A stretch of DNA of 64,000 bases from Uloborus plumipes. Taxonomy: Eukaryota; Arthropoda; Arachnida; Araneae; Uloboridae. The stretch covers positions 1-64,000 of the forward strand of contig JAXGGA010004679.1 of assembly GCA_038373865.1 (NCBI GenBank). The letters are read 5' to 3'. Shown here piece after piece: positions 25,087-37,531 of the stretch. Numbering within the stretch: position 1 is the first letter of the stretch; each line of letters begins with the position of its first letter. The notes below the pieces were generated by a model. The model searched no databases. It was given only the letters and a program-made list of their open reading frames with translations, and was not told the DNA's origin. The position numbers and the translations under genes were made by a program.

Positions 25087-25122
25087 TTCAATACAAATTT
25101 TGCTCTTTTGGGTTTTTATTAA

Positions 25123-25961
25123 TCTATATCTATAAAAATGAGTGTATGTATATATACTTGTTCTCTATACAAATCCACAGTTTGCGTCAGATTTTCATCA
25201 AACTTGACACAGAGGTTCCTTGATGCCCTAGAATTCTCATAGGCGGGGTCTTGAAATTTTAAAAAATCTAAAGAGCTCAAATTTAAATTTTTTGTCAAAA
25301 AATGACCCTTTTATAGGAATCTAGCCTATTTATATTGTAATCGAGATAGGCCTTTTAGCATTCAAATTGATGAAATTTAAGATTTTTAAATATGAGTATT
25401 TTCCAACAATGATTACGATTAAAGTAATGAATTTTCAATTTAAGGCTCACCTATTTCCTTTTAGCATTGAAATAAATAAAAAACAATCATAATTCATGTG
25501 GACTTTATAAAAAGAACCACAGATTTGAATTTCAAATTTCCAATGCGACGACAGTTGCGTCTGTAATGGAGATAAGCCTTCAGAACGAAAAATAGATTTA
25601 TTTCTGAGTTATAATAATTTTTTACTTTGTAGGTGGGAACAATTAATAGAGAAAAGTTAATCTTTTAAATTTAGCGGGAGAAATTAATGCAATTTTTTCA
25701 CTTCCATGTTCATATATTTCATGCCAGTGGACGCGGCAAAGCACAGACAACATTTATCTTTAATTTTAACCTTTTGATAAGACTATTTTTCTGTAAACGT
25801 TTAACTTCTGTAATATTTTAGTTTTTTTCAAAGTTTGTACCTAAGAGACAGATTGATGCAAATTATTTTATACCCATATGAATAGAACTCTTTCCAACTT
25901 TTTTTCCCTGAATGCTATGTTGTATTAATAAGCACCCGGACAACGCCGGGTATTAAGCTAG
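25123..25961 (+). mobile_element. Non-autonomous Helitron (839 bp)
   Basis: Starts TCTATATCTATAAAAATGAG directly after an A and ends CTAG directly before a T, the A/T insertion pattern of Helitrons. Just before the end is a hairpin: ACCCGG (25934-25939) pairs with CCGGGT (25946-25951) around a 6-base loop, 6 bases upstream of CTAG. No Rep/helicase coding is present. Confidence 0.85.
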
Positions 25962-26275
25962 TTTTCCTATATAACAATGCTTTTAGTTCATCTTTTTGCT
26001 CTAGCAATGTTTATAATAAAATATTATGGTAACTTATCCTAAAAAGTTGTAGCTTCAATTGCAAAAGCTCAAAGAATATTCAATTATAAATTTCTGACTT
26101 GGATAAAGGCACTAATTGCTTATCGCGCAATACTTGTGGATCAGCATGCTTTTATAATTACTTGTGTCAAGGTTTAATTTCTAACAAAAAAAAAAAAAAA
26201 AGAAAGAAATGGGAGCCTTATAATCTTCAATATTTGCTTTGATTTGTAAAATACGCTGAATTCCGCTGATTATTA
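25962..26275. other. AT-rich unique sequence, no feature seen
   Basis: Only an A tract near 26188. No feature supported. Confidence 0.5.
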
Positions 26276-26654
26276 CACTGCAAAAAATGAACTGTTCTTT
26301 TTACAGTATAATATTGGCAGCCGAAGTTGCAATTTAAAACTGTAAAATGCACAGTAATAAACTGTAAAACGAGCGATTTTACAGTTTCTTACTGTAAAGT
26401 TAGAAATTTTACAGTTTATTGCCGTAAAATTTAGCTGCATTATACTGTAAAAACAATAGTACTATACTGGCATTAGAGGTTCCAGTTTGAAACTAAAATG
26501 CAAGGTAATAGACTCAAATTAGCAATTTCACAGTTTATTACTGTAAAGTTAGCAATTTTGCAGTTTAGTACGATAAAATTAGCAATTTTTGCAGTTTATT
26601 ACAATAAAATTAGCTGTATTGTTACTGTAAAAACAACACTCATTTTTTGCAGTG
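26276..26654. mobile_element. TACAGT-family element, copy 9
   Basis: TA-flanked. Starts CACTGCAAAAAATGAACTGT and ends ATTTTTTGCAGTG. The interior is a two-unit form in the opposite sense to copy 6. Confidence 0.9.
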
Positions 26655-26734
26655 TAAGCAATTTTAGTATTCAATTTATTCTTCATTTTGTTAAGCAAAA
26701 TTTACTATGACTGTTTCAGACGCGCGAAATTCAG

Positions 26735-28026
26735 TACCGTAAAATGGGGTGAATCGGAACACTTTTCAGCTTTGATTGTACAAAAAGCGGTTAAAAGATT
26801 TTTTTTAATTTGGTTTTTTGGTAAAAACTTCGGTCTTGCTTTACTTTTGATATTCCAAGCAAAGACAAAACATTTTGAACAATTATTATTGAAATATATA
26901 GGAAATTATGGGTGTTCCGAATCACCCCGCTGATAGGGGTCAATCGAAACACATGTTAAAATTTTTATTTTTTTCACTTAAACCTGTAATAGGGCTCACA
27001 AACATGAGTAATATTGATGGGGGAGAATAAGAACAGATAATTACTGTCAAATAAATGTATAATTTCAATTCCAGTAAACGTTTATAATTTGTCAAAATTC
27101 AAAATAATTTTGAACTTATGAAAAATGAAAAGTAATTTTAAGAAATGCTTTTGAATTGAAATACAGAGATTTAACATGAATTGAAGTCACTCATGTCGTC
27201 CACAAATATGTACTTGTCCTTAAAACTAACAATTGTGACTTGGCTTAAGTTTTTTCATAACATCTCCTGGGATAAACTCTGCCTTTTCTTTAGTTTCTTG
27301 AAAACTTTGGGTTTCGGGGATTGTCCTGAAAATTTTTTTCGCTTATTCATCACTGTCTGTGTGCTGGACTTTTACTACATAAAGTCTATGTGACTTTCCC
27401 CTTCGTATTTTAAGTAAAAAAAAGTCCTGGAGAAAAAATCTTTTGAAATCTGCAACTTTTTGTCATTCTAAGATCTAGTTGCTCACGAGAAGGGATAAAC
27501 AGTAATAAATCCTTGTCCTTGTCTTGATTAGAAGAATTGGGGTTAGAATCTTGATTTTTCAAACAGTTTCCTTCAAATAAGTTTGAATTGGAACAACAGA
27601 ACTAAGTGTTCCGATTCGCCCCGCAAATTTTTTTCCTATGGCATTTTTCAGAATTCTTCATTTTTATGACGCAATTTATAAAAAATGTAAATTCTAATGT
27701 GGTATTCTGTTGTTCAGATACATGTATAATTGAAACATACCACTCTTAGTTTTTAAATATAAGAAGGTTTGTTCATGCATATGAAGTTTTGCAGTCTATG
27801 AAAATGTGATGTTTTCTAGCATTCCACGTGTAGCCCTCCTTAGAAGTCAGTAGCGTTGCCAGATTGACAAAAGTAATTTTTTCCTTCTTCCTGTGATCTT
27901 ACCTTTCTAAAAAAAAAATTCATGGCGAAGAATACCCAGTAGTATATTTCTGAAGAATTTCTTTGTACGGTCGGGAAGTTTTGTTCCGATTGACCCCGCT
28001 GTTCCTATACACCCCATTTTACGGTA
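26735..28026 (-). mobile_element. pogo-like element with TA duplication and repeated terminal motifs
   Basis: TIRs start TACCGTAAAATGGGGTG on both strands (26735 and 28026) with TA at each edge; length 1292 bp. Motifs of the form GTTCCGATT-CACCCCGC recur inside at 26911-26930, 26933-26952, 27604-27624 and 27982-28001. On the minus strand around 27250-27420 broken frames contain YEGESH and AEFIPGDVMKKLK, which might be a decayed transposase tail like that at 57067, but this is weak. Non-autonomous now. Confidence 0.7.
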
Positions 28027-28751
28027 ATGATTTTTTTAACTAACGTTATCCATGTCCATGTCAATTATGACACTTTGATAACGAACGTGGACAAAGTTCA
28101 TCATATGCGACTTTTCTTTCATCACAGGACTTCTGGAATAAATGATCAACAGTTCAATTTCTCACAGAATTTATTGACTTCTTGTTTATTTTCAATCCAT
28201 CTAATTAGTAATATTCTGTCAGCATATCCTATTCTTATCAATTGAGGCGGCTAATTTGTCAAAGAACACATTGATGTTTTTTTGCTGAAAAACATTATCT
28301 GAAAAACACATTTCGCTGAAAAACATAGTTAATGAGAAGAAGCTTAAAATACAATTTAATTAATTAGAACTAAAAGTTTTGGTAAATATGTTGTTTTGCT
28401 GCATTCTACTACGCATGAGGGTCATTTTCAAAAATTCACTGCCATTTGTAAATAAGGTTGAGGCAAAACGCACGCATCATATACACACACAATACTAAAC
28501 CTATTCCTCCCGGGAGGGGGGGGGAGGCAAAGTTGCTTCGGATGCAAGCAAGCAAAGATTTTAAAGACAAAGTTAATATAACAATTCATTGAATACGTTA
28601 ATTTCCAAATTGCATTGAATATTAAATTTCAAATGGGGCCTGCCTGAAAAAAGTAATCCAAGAATAAAAAAAAAGCTTCTTTTTTTTTTAATAACTTTTT
28701 AAAGTTTACAGTGTTCACTGACCTCTCATAATATATATTTGTAAGTTTTAC
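28027..28751. other. AT-rich unique sequence
   Basis: Contains three GCTGAAAAACA-like phrases at 28285-28325 and a CCTCCCGGGAGG palindrome near 28507. No gene seen. Confidence 0.4.
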
Positions 28752-28837
28752 ATTGATGTTTTTATTTGAGAATGTGGTCCACAGATAGAAACTCGATGGT
28801 CCACCATAGGAACTGGTTGCCAGGAATGAACCTCCTG
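28752..28837 (-). CDS. Candidate internal exon of an unidentified gene
   Basis: On the minus strand the acceptor AAATATTTTAG precedes an 86-base segment ending at ATCAAT before GTAAAA, a weak donor. Read with two leading bases it gives 28 codons, GGSFLATSSYGGPSSFYLWT and then TFSNKNIN. The phase fits the candidate exon at 37532-37619, which ends with one base of a codon. However, all three frames are open over this length, so the frame choice is not strongly supported. No family recognised. Confidence 0.2.
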
Positions 28838-29089
28838 CTAAAATATTTATTTTCAAGTTTCGTTCGGTATTAGTATATTTTCAAAAGTGAATGTTCTGAT
28901 TCAAAGAAAAATATTCTGATTAATTATTCCTTTTGTCAATATAAAATTTGAGTTGGAACAACTTTCCAAAAGAAAAAAGATAAAACTGTTATGTGGTCCA
29001 TTTTTATGGCTACCTTCCCTTAAGCCTTTAAAATTCCATTATTATAGGTAGAAAATTTTAACATCGGAATTTCACAAAAATTGTTTTTA
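28838..29089. other. AT-rich unique sequence, no feature seen
   Basis: No feature supported. Confidence 0.45.
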
Positions 29090-29830
29090 GTGCGCTTTAA
29101 TTGCACGCCGACGATGTATCGCACAACACATTAATAACCAAAATTATCGATACTGGATGCAATTCCGCGGTTCGCCAATCAAATACATCATTTGCATCCA
29201 TTCCGCCTTCCCGAGAATAAATGCGCAAGACGACGACTGTTTGATGCCAATTAACGCCATCCTATCTAATGCCCATCCCAATCCTGGTGCCCCAAACCAA
29301 CAAAAGCCATTTCTGAGAGATCTCTGCTAGCGCAATCCGGCATTTATTTAATGGAAAAGCGCGGGCGCGCAAATTCCTCGGCCCGAAAATCCCTATCCCT
29401 CCAATATAACGGGGAAAACATCGGGATCAGTATTGCACACATCCCTGGGTTTCCAGGCATCGGAAGGAATTCTGGAAACGCTTTCACAATCTCATCGCCG
29501 TGGCACTTTAATTAATGTCTGTCGCATTAATTGCGTTAAATCAGATCTGCATAAGCCGGCCGTGGACTTGGTCCAAGGCGACTCCTTAATTCGACCTTAA
29601 GGCCCGTGATGTATAACAGCTCTGATGAATACTGTGAGGCTGTGCGGACATCAGTCATGCGAAGCAGGACGCTGGCCGGACACGGCGGGAGGTCCGGCCT
29701 TGAGCGCTTTTAAATTAAATTTTGAGCAAGGACTTGTCTTGTGCCCAGATGGATGGGGAAAATTTCTGGCTGAGAGTGCCGCGGCATTATTAAAATGTGA
29801 AAAGTGATTAATATGCAGAGCCGTTTTGGT
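29090..29830. promoter_or_regulatory. Long GC-richer repeat-free block, candidate enhancer
   Basis: About 740 bp without tandem repeats, transposon ends or homopolymers, clearly GC-richer than both flanks. It holds GCGCGGGCGCGC near 29359 and clustered homeodomain-type cores (TTTAATTAATG near 29507, CATTAATTGCGTTAA near 29524). Frames are interrupted on both strands; a 60-codon plus-strand frame at 29625-29807 is the longest clean one and matches nothing I know. Best read as conserved-looking regulatory DNA. Confidence 0.35.
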
Positions 29831-29935
29831 TAAAGTCTCTTGGCACTCGGATTTTGGATTTTTCGGCTCAAGTAGTATACCATCACTGATTATTTCAGGT
29901 TTCTAGCCTTATCAATTCTATTAGATAGCGTTTTC

Positions 29936-30240
29936 AATTTGTCTGGTCTCGAGATCAATTACCAGGTTAAGAAAAAATGAACTGATGATGTTTATTTTCT
30001 AAATGTTACTTGATGCTATTTCGCCCAACTATAAAAATACTAAATTTTATTTACCTTGTTCAACTTGTTTGCTCTTGAGATTGATTATCAGGTGAGACAA
30101 AAAATGACGCCAATGAAAGGTAGACATTATGTTATCGCTGTTTCACAAAACTACTCAAGAATTAAATCGCTAAATTCTGTTACTTCATTTTGTTCGTTAT
30201 TGAGATCGGTTATCCGTAAACATAAAGTGGCACCAATAAA
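29936..30240. repeat. Three diverged tandem copies of a ~125-bp unit
   Basis: Landmarks recur near 29936, 30059 and 30185: a TTTGTxxGxTxTTGAGAT-like phrase, then ATTAxCAGGT or a variant, then AAAATGA-CCAATGA or a variant. Non-coding and diverged. Confidence 0.6.
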
Positions 30241-30367
30241 GTATAATCTAATGTTTCATAAGCTTAAAAGAAAAAAATGAATGGAAGCTTAGAGTTAAAG
30301 TTAAATTTTAACGCAGAGTAGAATAAATGTTAGTACAACAGATCTCTGGTCACTGTGCTTGGCTTTG

Positions 30368-30600
30368 TTAACCCTACACTGCATAGTGTTGCCAATTGGA
30401 TCGATGGACAATTTTTCCTTATGACCATGCATAAGGCAACTCAAGCATAAAAAGCAAGTATTAGGTATTTTTAAAGCAAATATAATCATCTATCCTCAAA
30501 ATAATTTTTTTTAAATGTGTTCCAATGTTTTCTTATTACACTAAAAAACATATACTTATATGTCTCTCAAAGAACAAAAAATCATGCAATGTAGGGTTAA
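30368..30600. mobile_element. TTAA-flanked piggyBac-like MITE (225 bp)
   Basis: TTAA at 30368-30371 and 30597-30600. Ends CCCTACACTGCAT and ATGCAATGTAGGG are inverted with one mismatch. The CCCT start beside TTAA fits piggyBac-type ends. No coding. Confidence 0.8.
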
Positions 30601-31172
30601 GCCCCTCTCTGTCAATACAAACAGAATATGTGACAGCTAATTTTATTTCAGTAATTTACATTTTTTGTTACGAATAAAAAAAAAAACCACACGTTTTTAC
30701 ACTTTTCCTCTTTTTGTTTATTTGTTTAATTAAAAAATACTATTATTTCTACAGAGAACAATGATGAAAATTCTTCGATATTCTTCGATCGTATGTTATA
30801 CCAATCGTGTGTAGCACATAATATGTTGATAGAAAGGTAATTGCTCTTGTATAATAATTCATGAATGAAAAATAAAAATTTTGCGAATTCGATAAACAAA
30901 CAGTCTTCCTCTATATACCAAAATTCTATCAACCAAAAGGAATCCAAAAAACCAAAAGTTATTCAGTACAAGAGTGATTTCGTTCCAAACATTTTGTAAT
31001 ATATTTACCTACTTTTTTCTAAAAAACTACAAATGCTGGGAAGACTGCAAAGTGAGAAATTCCACATGTCCCCAAAAATTATCTGCGTTAAATAGTTAAA
31101 TTATATCAATCGAAAAGAGAGTGCGGAAGGATCCTAATTTTTTTTTAATAAATAAATAAAATAAAATAAAAT
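30601..31172. other. AT-rich unique sequence, no feature seen
   Basis: Contains (AAAAT)n near 31150-31177. No gene supported. Confidence 0.5.
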
Positions 31173-31220
31173 AAAATTAGGTGCATTATACTGTAAAAAC
31201 AACATTCATTTTTTTCAATG
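31173..31220. mobile_element. TACAGT-family element, right-end fragment
   Basis: Only about 45 bp: GCATTATACTGTAAAAACAA then CATTCATTTTTTT. This is the right terminus of the family without its body. Confidence 0.7.
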
Positions 31221-31463
31221 AATAGAACAAGCGTTTCTAAAACTTATTTGACTGGCGTGCTTCGTGTTTTACTGTAAGGATTATCTTCTTTTAGTAATAA
31301 AAATTAAGTTATTGATGTATCTTGCCAAAGCATGTTATGCTATGTATATATCTGTATAACTATTACATAAAAAGTCACTTCTTAAAATTAATATCTTTAT
31401 GAATTAAAGACCTCAACCATACTCTAACAACACACGAGAAAGATAAAAGAAAAAAAACCCTTT
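31221..31463. other. AT-rich unique sequence, no feature seen
   Basis: No feature supported. Confidence 0.45.
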
Positions 31464-31690
31464 TCAATCGAAACCATAGAAGCTCAAATTTTTGCTCTTG
31501 TACATGTTCTTTGTAAAACATGCAATATTTATCATCAACGGCGTCCGGCACAAAACTCGGCGAAGAATCTTCGCAAATTCTTTGGGATAAAACATGTACC
31601 CTTTCGCCGAAAATGCCGTCTGATATTGACAGTGGCATGATATGTTGTGGCTCACAGCGGTCGGTACGACGGGCTCCTCTTTAATCACAA
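31464..31690 (-). other. Open frame with coding-like composition, unidentified
   Basis: A minus-strand frame of about 75 codons ends in TGA at 31464-31466. Its upstream half (31520-31688) has G/C-rich third positions against AT-rich flanks. The peptide includes VVIKEEPVVP, whose IKEE core fits a SUMO-attachment consensus, and SCHCQYQTAFSAKGYMFYPK. No initiator ATG at its 5' side and no strong splice acceptor, so it could be part of an exon or chance in a GC-richer patch. No family recognised. Confidence 0.15.
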
Positions 31691-33184
31691 CTCCTTCGGG
31701 TTTTTCTTACTTCCCCATTCAGGTCTTGGGCACAAGCATTCTAGTGTGTAGAGGGAAAAAACGCTGTTCCAGAGATCCGAGGCACATCCTTTATGGATGA
31801 CATTTAGGGAAAAGTACATTCAAGGGGATAATGGATGGAAAAATTATTCAAAAATCCTGAGAAAAGGGTTACCGAAAAAGCAAAATATTTCGTCATTTTT
31901 CATGTTTGGGAGGATAATGCGGGAACTTCTTCCTTCATAAATGTGGTGCTGTTTTTCATGATGTACGATGATATAAAATAAATGAAATTAATTTTCATTA
32001 ATTATAGTAATTATGTAGCTGAATAAAATTTTAGATCTGTTTTTTCAAATGTATTGAATTGTTTAATGTGATTAAAATCAACTTAGATGAAAAAACATAG
32101 AAGAAAATTCTATTTAAATAAACTAGTTGTATGTGTTGAACTATTGGAATCTGATATTGTTCAATAATTCACAGTATATTGTATTTAACTTGAAAATTCT
32201 CATGTGAAATAAATAATTGAATTGCATTTAGTTAATAATTATGTGAATAACTTTAGTTGCTAAAACATAAAGCTAGTGAAACGTGACTTTCTTACACAAT
32301 TATAGCGTTGACACTGAGATATTAAAGTGTCAATTTTTAACATTTACCAGGCCTGGATTTTTTTATCAAAGTCATATTTCATGTAATAAAGTTGTGGTAT
32401 AAAATTTCAGTGTTTCTTACATTTATTAATAAGTTGACAAAATGTAACTCATTTTCTAGAAACTGACGAATATTATTATTATAATAAATCATCCAGGATT
32501 ATAAAACATCCAGAAAATTAACAAAAAGTAAATTGAAGCTCAATATGTATTAATTTCTTACCAAGCCAAATATGAAAAAAGTTCAGATTCTTTGCACACC
32601 CGTTTTTGATAAAAGATATTGAGTTTCGATTCTATTTGCTACTTCAAGGAAAAAGCTTATTTTCAATTTAATTCTTTTTAAAGTAGAAATATCTCCAAAA
32701 CTAACCGTTTTTAATCTTTTATTTAAAATATAAATGTTGATTGATAAGTAAGGAAGAATACGTGTAGGACTCTAAAAAGTTCAACTTCAAAAATTTTAAA
32801 TTAAAAATATTTATCTATCTGTCACACACACAATATTACGATATAATGTAAATAGCAGATAATTTCTATTTAAATTATTCTGTGATTTTATATTTAATCA
32901 TATCAATGGGTTTTATTATAAGCATCAACTTAACAGTAGACTATATTTTTCATATTAAGGGAATGAATATGTTCGGATAATTGGAAAGTTTGGTTGCTTG
33001 GAGCTCGATAAACCGGACCTGTACTAAGCTTATTTCAATCAGTCATATTGAAGTCATTCCCGTATCAACCCTGGTTGATTACAAAAGGAATCATTCTCAA
33101 GAGTTGGTTCTCCTTAAGGTATTTTTAATTATCCCAAACAAGAGAAAGCAAACACCCGCACCTTCATCTCCACGTCAGAAGCAT
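31691..33184. other. AT-rich unique sequence, no feature seen
   Basis: Long, AT-rich, no repeats or coding frames of note. Confidence 0.5.
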
Positions 33185-33600
33185 TTTAAACCGTAGCCGC
33201 TTTAAAAGCAATTAACGAGTTCACAGCTAATGATGTCGGCTCGCAGAATAAGCGAGAGAGCTTTTCCTTCATTAAGCTTCTGCGCGAGAGACTCTATCCT
33301 CCCTCTTGGAAATCCACCTGCCCCCTCTCCCCCCATTCCATCCACAATGTATTAAAAGACGATTATGTTTCTATAAAGTCGGTCTCTGTGCTTCTACTAG
33401 AGCCTGCCACCACCGAAGTCGTCTATCATAGAGCGGGCGGCCTCTCGCCTATTCCGAGGATTTCGCGTTCCTTTGGAATTAGTGGTCGATTTTGAGCCGT
33501 GGAGGGATCACCCGTCCCTCTGGAAGCAGGATTTATTTTGGAGGGAAGGGGTTGGTACCCTCTGGACTTTAGTATACGGGATTGTTGGCGAAAATCAGAT
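33185..33600. promoter_or_regulatory. GC-richer repeat-free block, candidate enhancer
   Basis: About 400 bp of balanced composition between AT-rich flanks, free of transposon ends. Stops are present in all frames, so it does not look coding. Regulatory role is inferred from composition only. Confidence 0.25.
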
Positions 33601-33655
33601 GGGAATGAGTTAGAGACTGAACAAAGTTTTTAATTTAAAAGAAAAAAAAAACATA

Positions 33656-34037
33656 CACTGCAAAAAAGAAGCTGTTGTTTTTACAGTATAACACTGGCAG
33701 CAAAGCTTCCAGTTTAAAAATTAAAGAACACAGTAATACACAGTAAAACTAGCTATTTTACAGTTTATCACTGTAAAACTAGAAATTTTAGTTTATTACT
33801 GTGAAATTGGCAATATTACCATAAAATTAGATGGATTATCCTGTAAAAACAACAGTATAATACCGGTATCAGAGGTTCCAGTTTAAAACAATAAAATGCA
33901 CAGTAATAAACTGAAACTAGCAATTTTGCAGTTTATTACTGTAAACTAGCAATTTTAGTCTACTACTGTAAAATTAGCAATTTTGCAGTACTGTAAAATT
34001 CGCTGTATTATACTGTAAAAACATTCATTTTTTAGTG
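33656..34037. mobile_element. TACAGT-family element, copy 10
   Basis: TA-flanked, CACTGCAAAAAAGAAGCTGT to CATTTTTTAGTG. Two-unit form with AGAGGTTCCAGTTTAAAAC in the middle. Confidence 0.88.
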
Positions 34038-34343
34038 TACACATGATGGAAAAAAAATCTTTAGTTAGGAACTACATTGTTGCCACGGTATCAGAAACAA
34101 CGTGACGTTGCGACGTGCTTCACAGATTCTTGATAAGATCTGCAAACTATTTTTTCAGCTGGCAGAGAAAAAAAAACTTGAAAGATTTTAACAAGAAAAT
34201 AGCTTAGTTTCAGCTTTTGAAAATCTGTACTGCATTTTCTGAGATATAATCCACAGGCCATAATTAGTAGGTCCTTGTATTTGCATCTTATTTTGCAACA
34301 TTTCTCTGTGCCGATTCTGGTCTTGCAAATCATCAAAAGTTGT

Positions 34344-34537
34344 GGAGAAAAATGCAACATTAAGAAGGCACAAATAAGCAGGGATACTGCAGACACGTGT
34401 TTCGGGGCTTTTATCGGATGATTCTTCCTCCTAATGCTCACATTTCTTGCATTGAAAAAAGAGTTCCTTGTAGCCCCGAAACACGTGTCTGCAGTATCCC
34501 TGCTTATTTGTGCCTTCTTAACGTTGTATTTTTCTCC
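34344..34537. mobile_element. Foldback element with 66-bp near-perfect arms
   Basis: Arms at 34344-34409 and 34472-34537 are reverse complements with only 2 mismatches in 66 bp, around a 62-bp loop. The arm includes AGCCCCGAAACACGTGTCTG and a CTGCAGTATCCCTGC stretch. No clear target duplication seen. It may be a small foldback transposon or the two ends of a MITE with little interior; the RNA would fold into a long hairpin. Confidence 0.85.
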
Positions 34538-36292
34538 ATATCAACAGCACAAAGGTATTTGTAAACTTCATCAAAAGTTGGTTTAGCTCACAGACTTTTT
34601 CTTTTTTTTAATTTTTTATCGGCGTTGCAGACTGCAGAAAAAAATTCTGCGATCGGGATTATTGCTATTAAATATTTTCTACCAAGATATAATAATCGCA
34701 CCGAAGAATGCAGCCTTATTTTCTAAATCAAAATTGGTAATCAACGACCACGGATCGGCGAACAAAAAATAAAATAGCTGTTAAAAAATCTGCAACCAGC
34801 AAAAGTGCACAATAGGCATTAAATACATAATTTTCAAAGTAAAATCGAAGCTGAAATCAAGATGAAGTCTTTTTAGCTAATTCATTAAAAACTCTTTATT
34901 TGAGCAAGTATCCACGCATTATTTACTTCAAAACATTTTATTACCTTCAGTAAACAAAGTGGTCGGAAAAAAAAGTGGATACTTACTAAAGAAGTTATTA
35001 CTACGGCTACTGGCCACGAAAACATTTCCCCATTTTTGCCATTTATCTTTTCAATGACTTAACCTTATACAGCGATTAATCAGTAGCAAAAATATAAAAT
35101 TACTTTTCGTACGCTGTTTTATGCAAATAATATGTTTTTTTAAAATTGTTTTGTTTTACTCTTAATTTAATTAATAAAATAAGTGTTCATTGGTGCATAA
35201 GTAATAAAAGTTTGCTCCCATCAAAATACACATTCACATACATAAATACTCAAATTTTATATTCCTTTTTCACTTAGTTACGAAACAAGTATCTTGACAG
35301 AATGCAAATGAAATCTTTTAAAAGTCTCGTCTGCCCATGCATTATTCTTTGGTTTTCGATTTCATAGGAGCCTCAGATAACATACCTTAATATTATTCCT
35401 CTTCAAAGTCTTCTCGCAAACTTTCCAAACTCGGCATCCACAGAAGCCTTATTTTTTTCCTTCCTGGCGTTTTTTTACCCCACTCTCTGGCAGCATCAAC
35501 TTTTTTTTACCCCACTGCTGTTTTCCACATTTTTCCGGAACAAGACGGGAAGAAGATCCTTTTTTTTTCTCCTTTTCTTTTTTTTACTCCTTTTATTCTT
35601 CCATTTCTCCGTCGGACATATTGTTTTTATTATTATTTCTGCACAGTATCCTTAGAAAGAGAAGCCTTCTTTTTAGAGATCTTCTTAAAAACAACCGCCA
35701 AACCCGCATTGTACAGTTTTTATGAAAACGGAAAGATAATAATAAAAAGAACGCCAAAAAATCCCCAAAACGTTGGTGTTATAGGGATTTTCAAACTTCG
35801 CTTTTATGTGTTTGTTTGATTCATTCCATCTGCCTTCAACTTTTCTTGCGGCTTTGTTCATAGATAAATAAAATATATAATAAAAACTTCCTCTGCTTTT
35901 TTCATCATCTATTTTTTACCACGAGCAGTCAGTTTGCTCCTCTTCTTTTAAAGAAGGATTTTCCCCCGCATCCCGAAAAGTCAATCGCTTATAAACGAAA
36001 GACGCAAGATTGTGGGCGTCTAACATTTTTAAGCTATAGAAACGAAATGACTCCACGTTTGTCGGGAAGCCGCTGAAAAATTGTTTCTTTCTTTTTCATA
36101 CACACACCGGGCTCCTGCTTTTCTCTCTATTAGGAAAAAGCTTTGCTTCATCAATCGATACACAATACTCTTCCACGAGCTTAGGTAAACCATCAAAGTG
36201 GTCTCATGATCTTTCTCTATAAGTTACATGACTTGTTATAAGTACCCTAAATATAAAGTGTTAGCAGTTTTCGGACAAAGTTGAATTAACTC
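34538..36292. other. AT-rich unique sequence
   Basis: Includes T-rich tracts near 35440-35600. No gene or repeat family recognised. Confidence 0.45.
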
Positions 36293-36442
36293 TTAGGGCC
36301 ATGCTCCACATCCGCGTAAAACGCGACCGAAACTGAAGGCAGTAACCGAAAATCCGGGTACTTTCCATAGGAACACCATTGAATAAATTTTACGCTTCTG
36401 CCGAATTTTTCTGCTTTACGTCGATGTGGAGCATGGCCCTTA
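36293..36442. mobile_element. 144-bp palindromic MITE, PIF/Harbinger-like (duplication TTA)
   Basis: TTA at 36293-36295 and 36440-36442 flank a 144-bp element with ends GGGCCATGCTCCACATCC and GATGTGGAGCATGGCCC. The same element, opposite way round, is at 51207-51350, and its ends match the long elements at 51354-54895. The 3-bp TWA duplication with GGGCC ends fits PIF/Harbinger. Confidence 0.88.
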
Positions 36443-37531
36443 CTCTAAAGCAAATGAAATGTCTTGAGTTTAGAATTTTTCCCTCGGTTTGGAGGATTGA
36501 GGTTGCAATTCCCGAGACCACAAACTCCGAAGTCTGTGCATCGGCTGTTTAGCAATTGCCTCGGATACAGAAGTCGATTGGGCATTTCCTTCCCCTTCAG
36601 CCTCGGATCTTAATTGTTAGAGTGGAGAATACTTGGGCTGCCATCTGTTGGTGGCAAATACAGCTATTGTCAAAAAAAAAAAAAAAAGAAGACCTACGAA
36701 TTGACACAATCACGCCCCTCTTTACTGGAATAGTGCTATCCAATGGCACAGCGAGGGGGAAGTCACTCTCCTTCTTTTCAGAGCACTTGGTTTTAGCCCA
36801 TTACCAATAACAATATAGTAAGTCAGATATATGCAAAGAATTCCAAGTGCCTCCCCCATGATACAAATGCTGCCTGCATTAGTTACCTATATAGACTCGA
36901 AAACATCAAATAAAATCAGAACATTTAATCTTTGTCAAATTTCGGTGAAAGTTAATTGCTGCTGGTTTTCGGTGCTGCGAACTGTAACAAAAAAATAAAT
37001 TTACTTTTTTGGTTTTCAGGAATTCCCAACATAATGCTTCTAAACTTAACGTTTCTAAAATTCATCTTCCTGAAAGCAGTATAGGAACGAGCTATGCTAT
37101 GCAGAGGCATATCCTACCTCATAATGTACAATGAATTTTTAATGATGTACAAATTCTGTAATAAGTTATGACCAAATTGCTTCATTATGTTTGAAATAGC
37201 AAAAGAGAGGTAAGGATTTGCTGAAATTACCTCATGGCAGTTGATGCCGTGTCCATGAATTTTGCATTCCGTTTTACTCTCAGAAAGCGAAATGATGACT
37301 GAATAACCTCATGTAAGAGAAATCAAAGACAGCTACTGTTTCAAATTACGATTTAATCTGATTATTAGTTCCCAATAGTTGTTATCATGAAAGGTATTTC
37401 TTGAAACCAGCATGTTGATGATATGAAAAAACTACATCATGAATATTTATTTCAAACGTTTTTCAAATTGCGAGAGCATATCTTTTCACAATAATAAGCT
37501 TTGTAATAAAAAAACGAATCCCTAGACTTAC
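36443..37531. other. Unique sequence
   Basis: Contains CTGCCATCTGTTGGTGGCAA near 36639 followed by an A tract at about 36672-36686, which may be the tail of a retroposed fragment. No gene supported. Confidence 0.35.

Noticed and set aside
26276..28026. One composite transposon made of the TACAGT copy and the adjacent pogo-like element
   Set aside because: Each has its own complete ends and TA flanks, with 80 bp of unrelated sequence between them.
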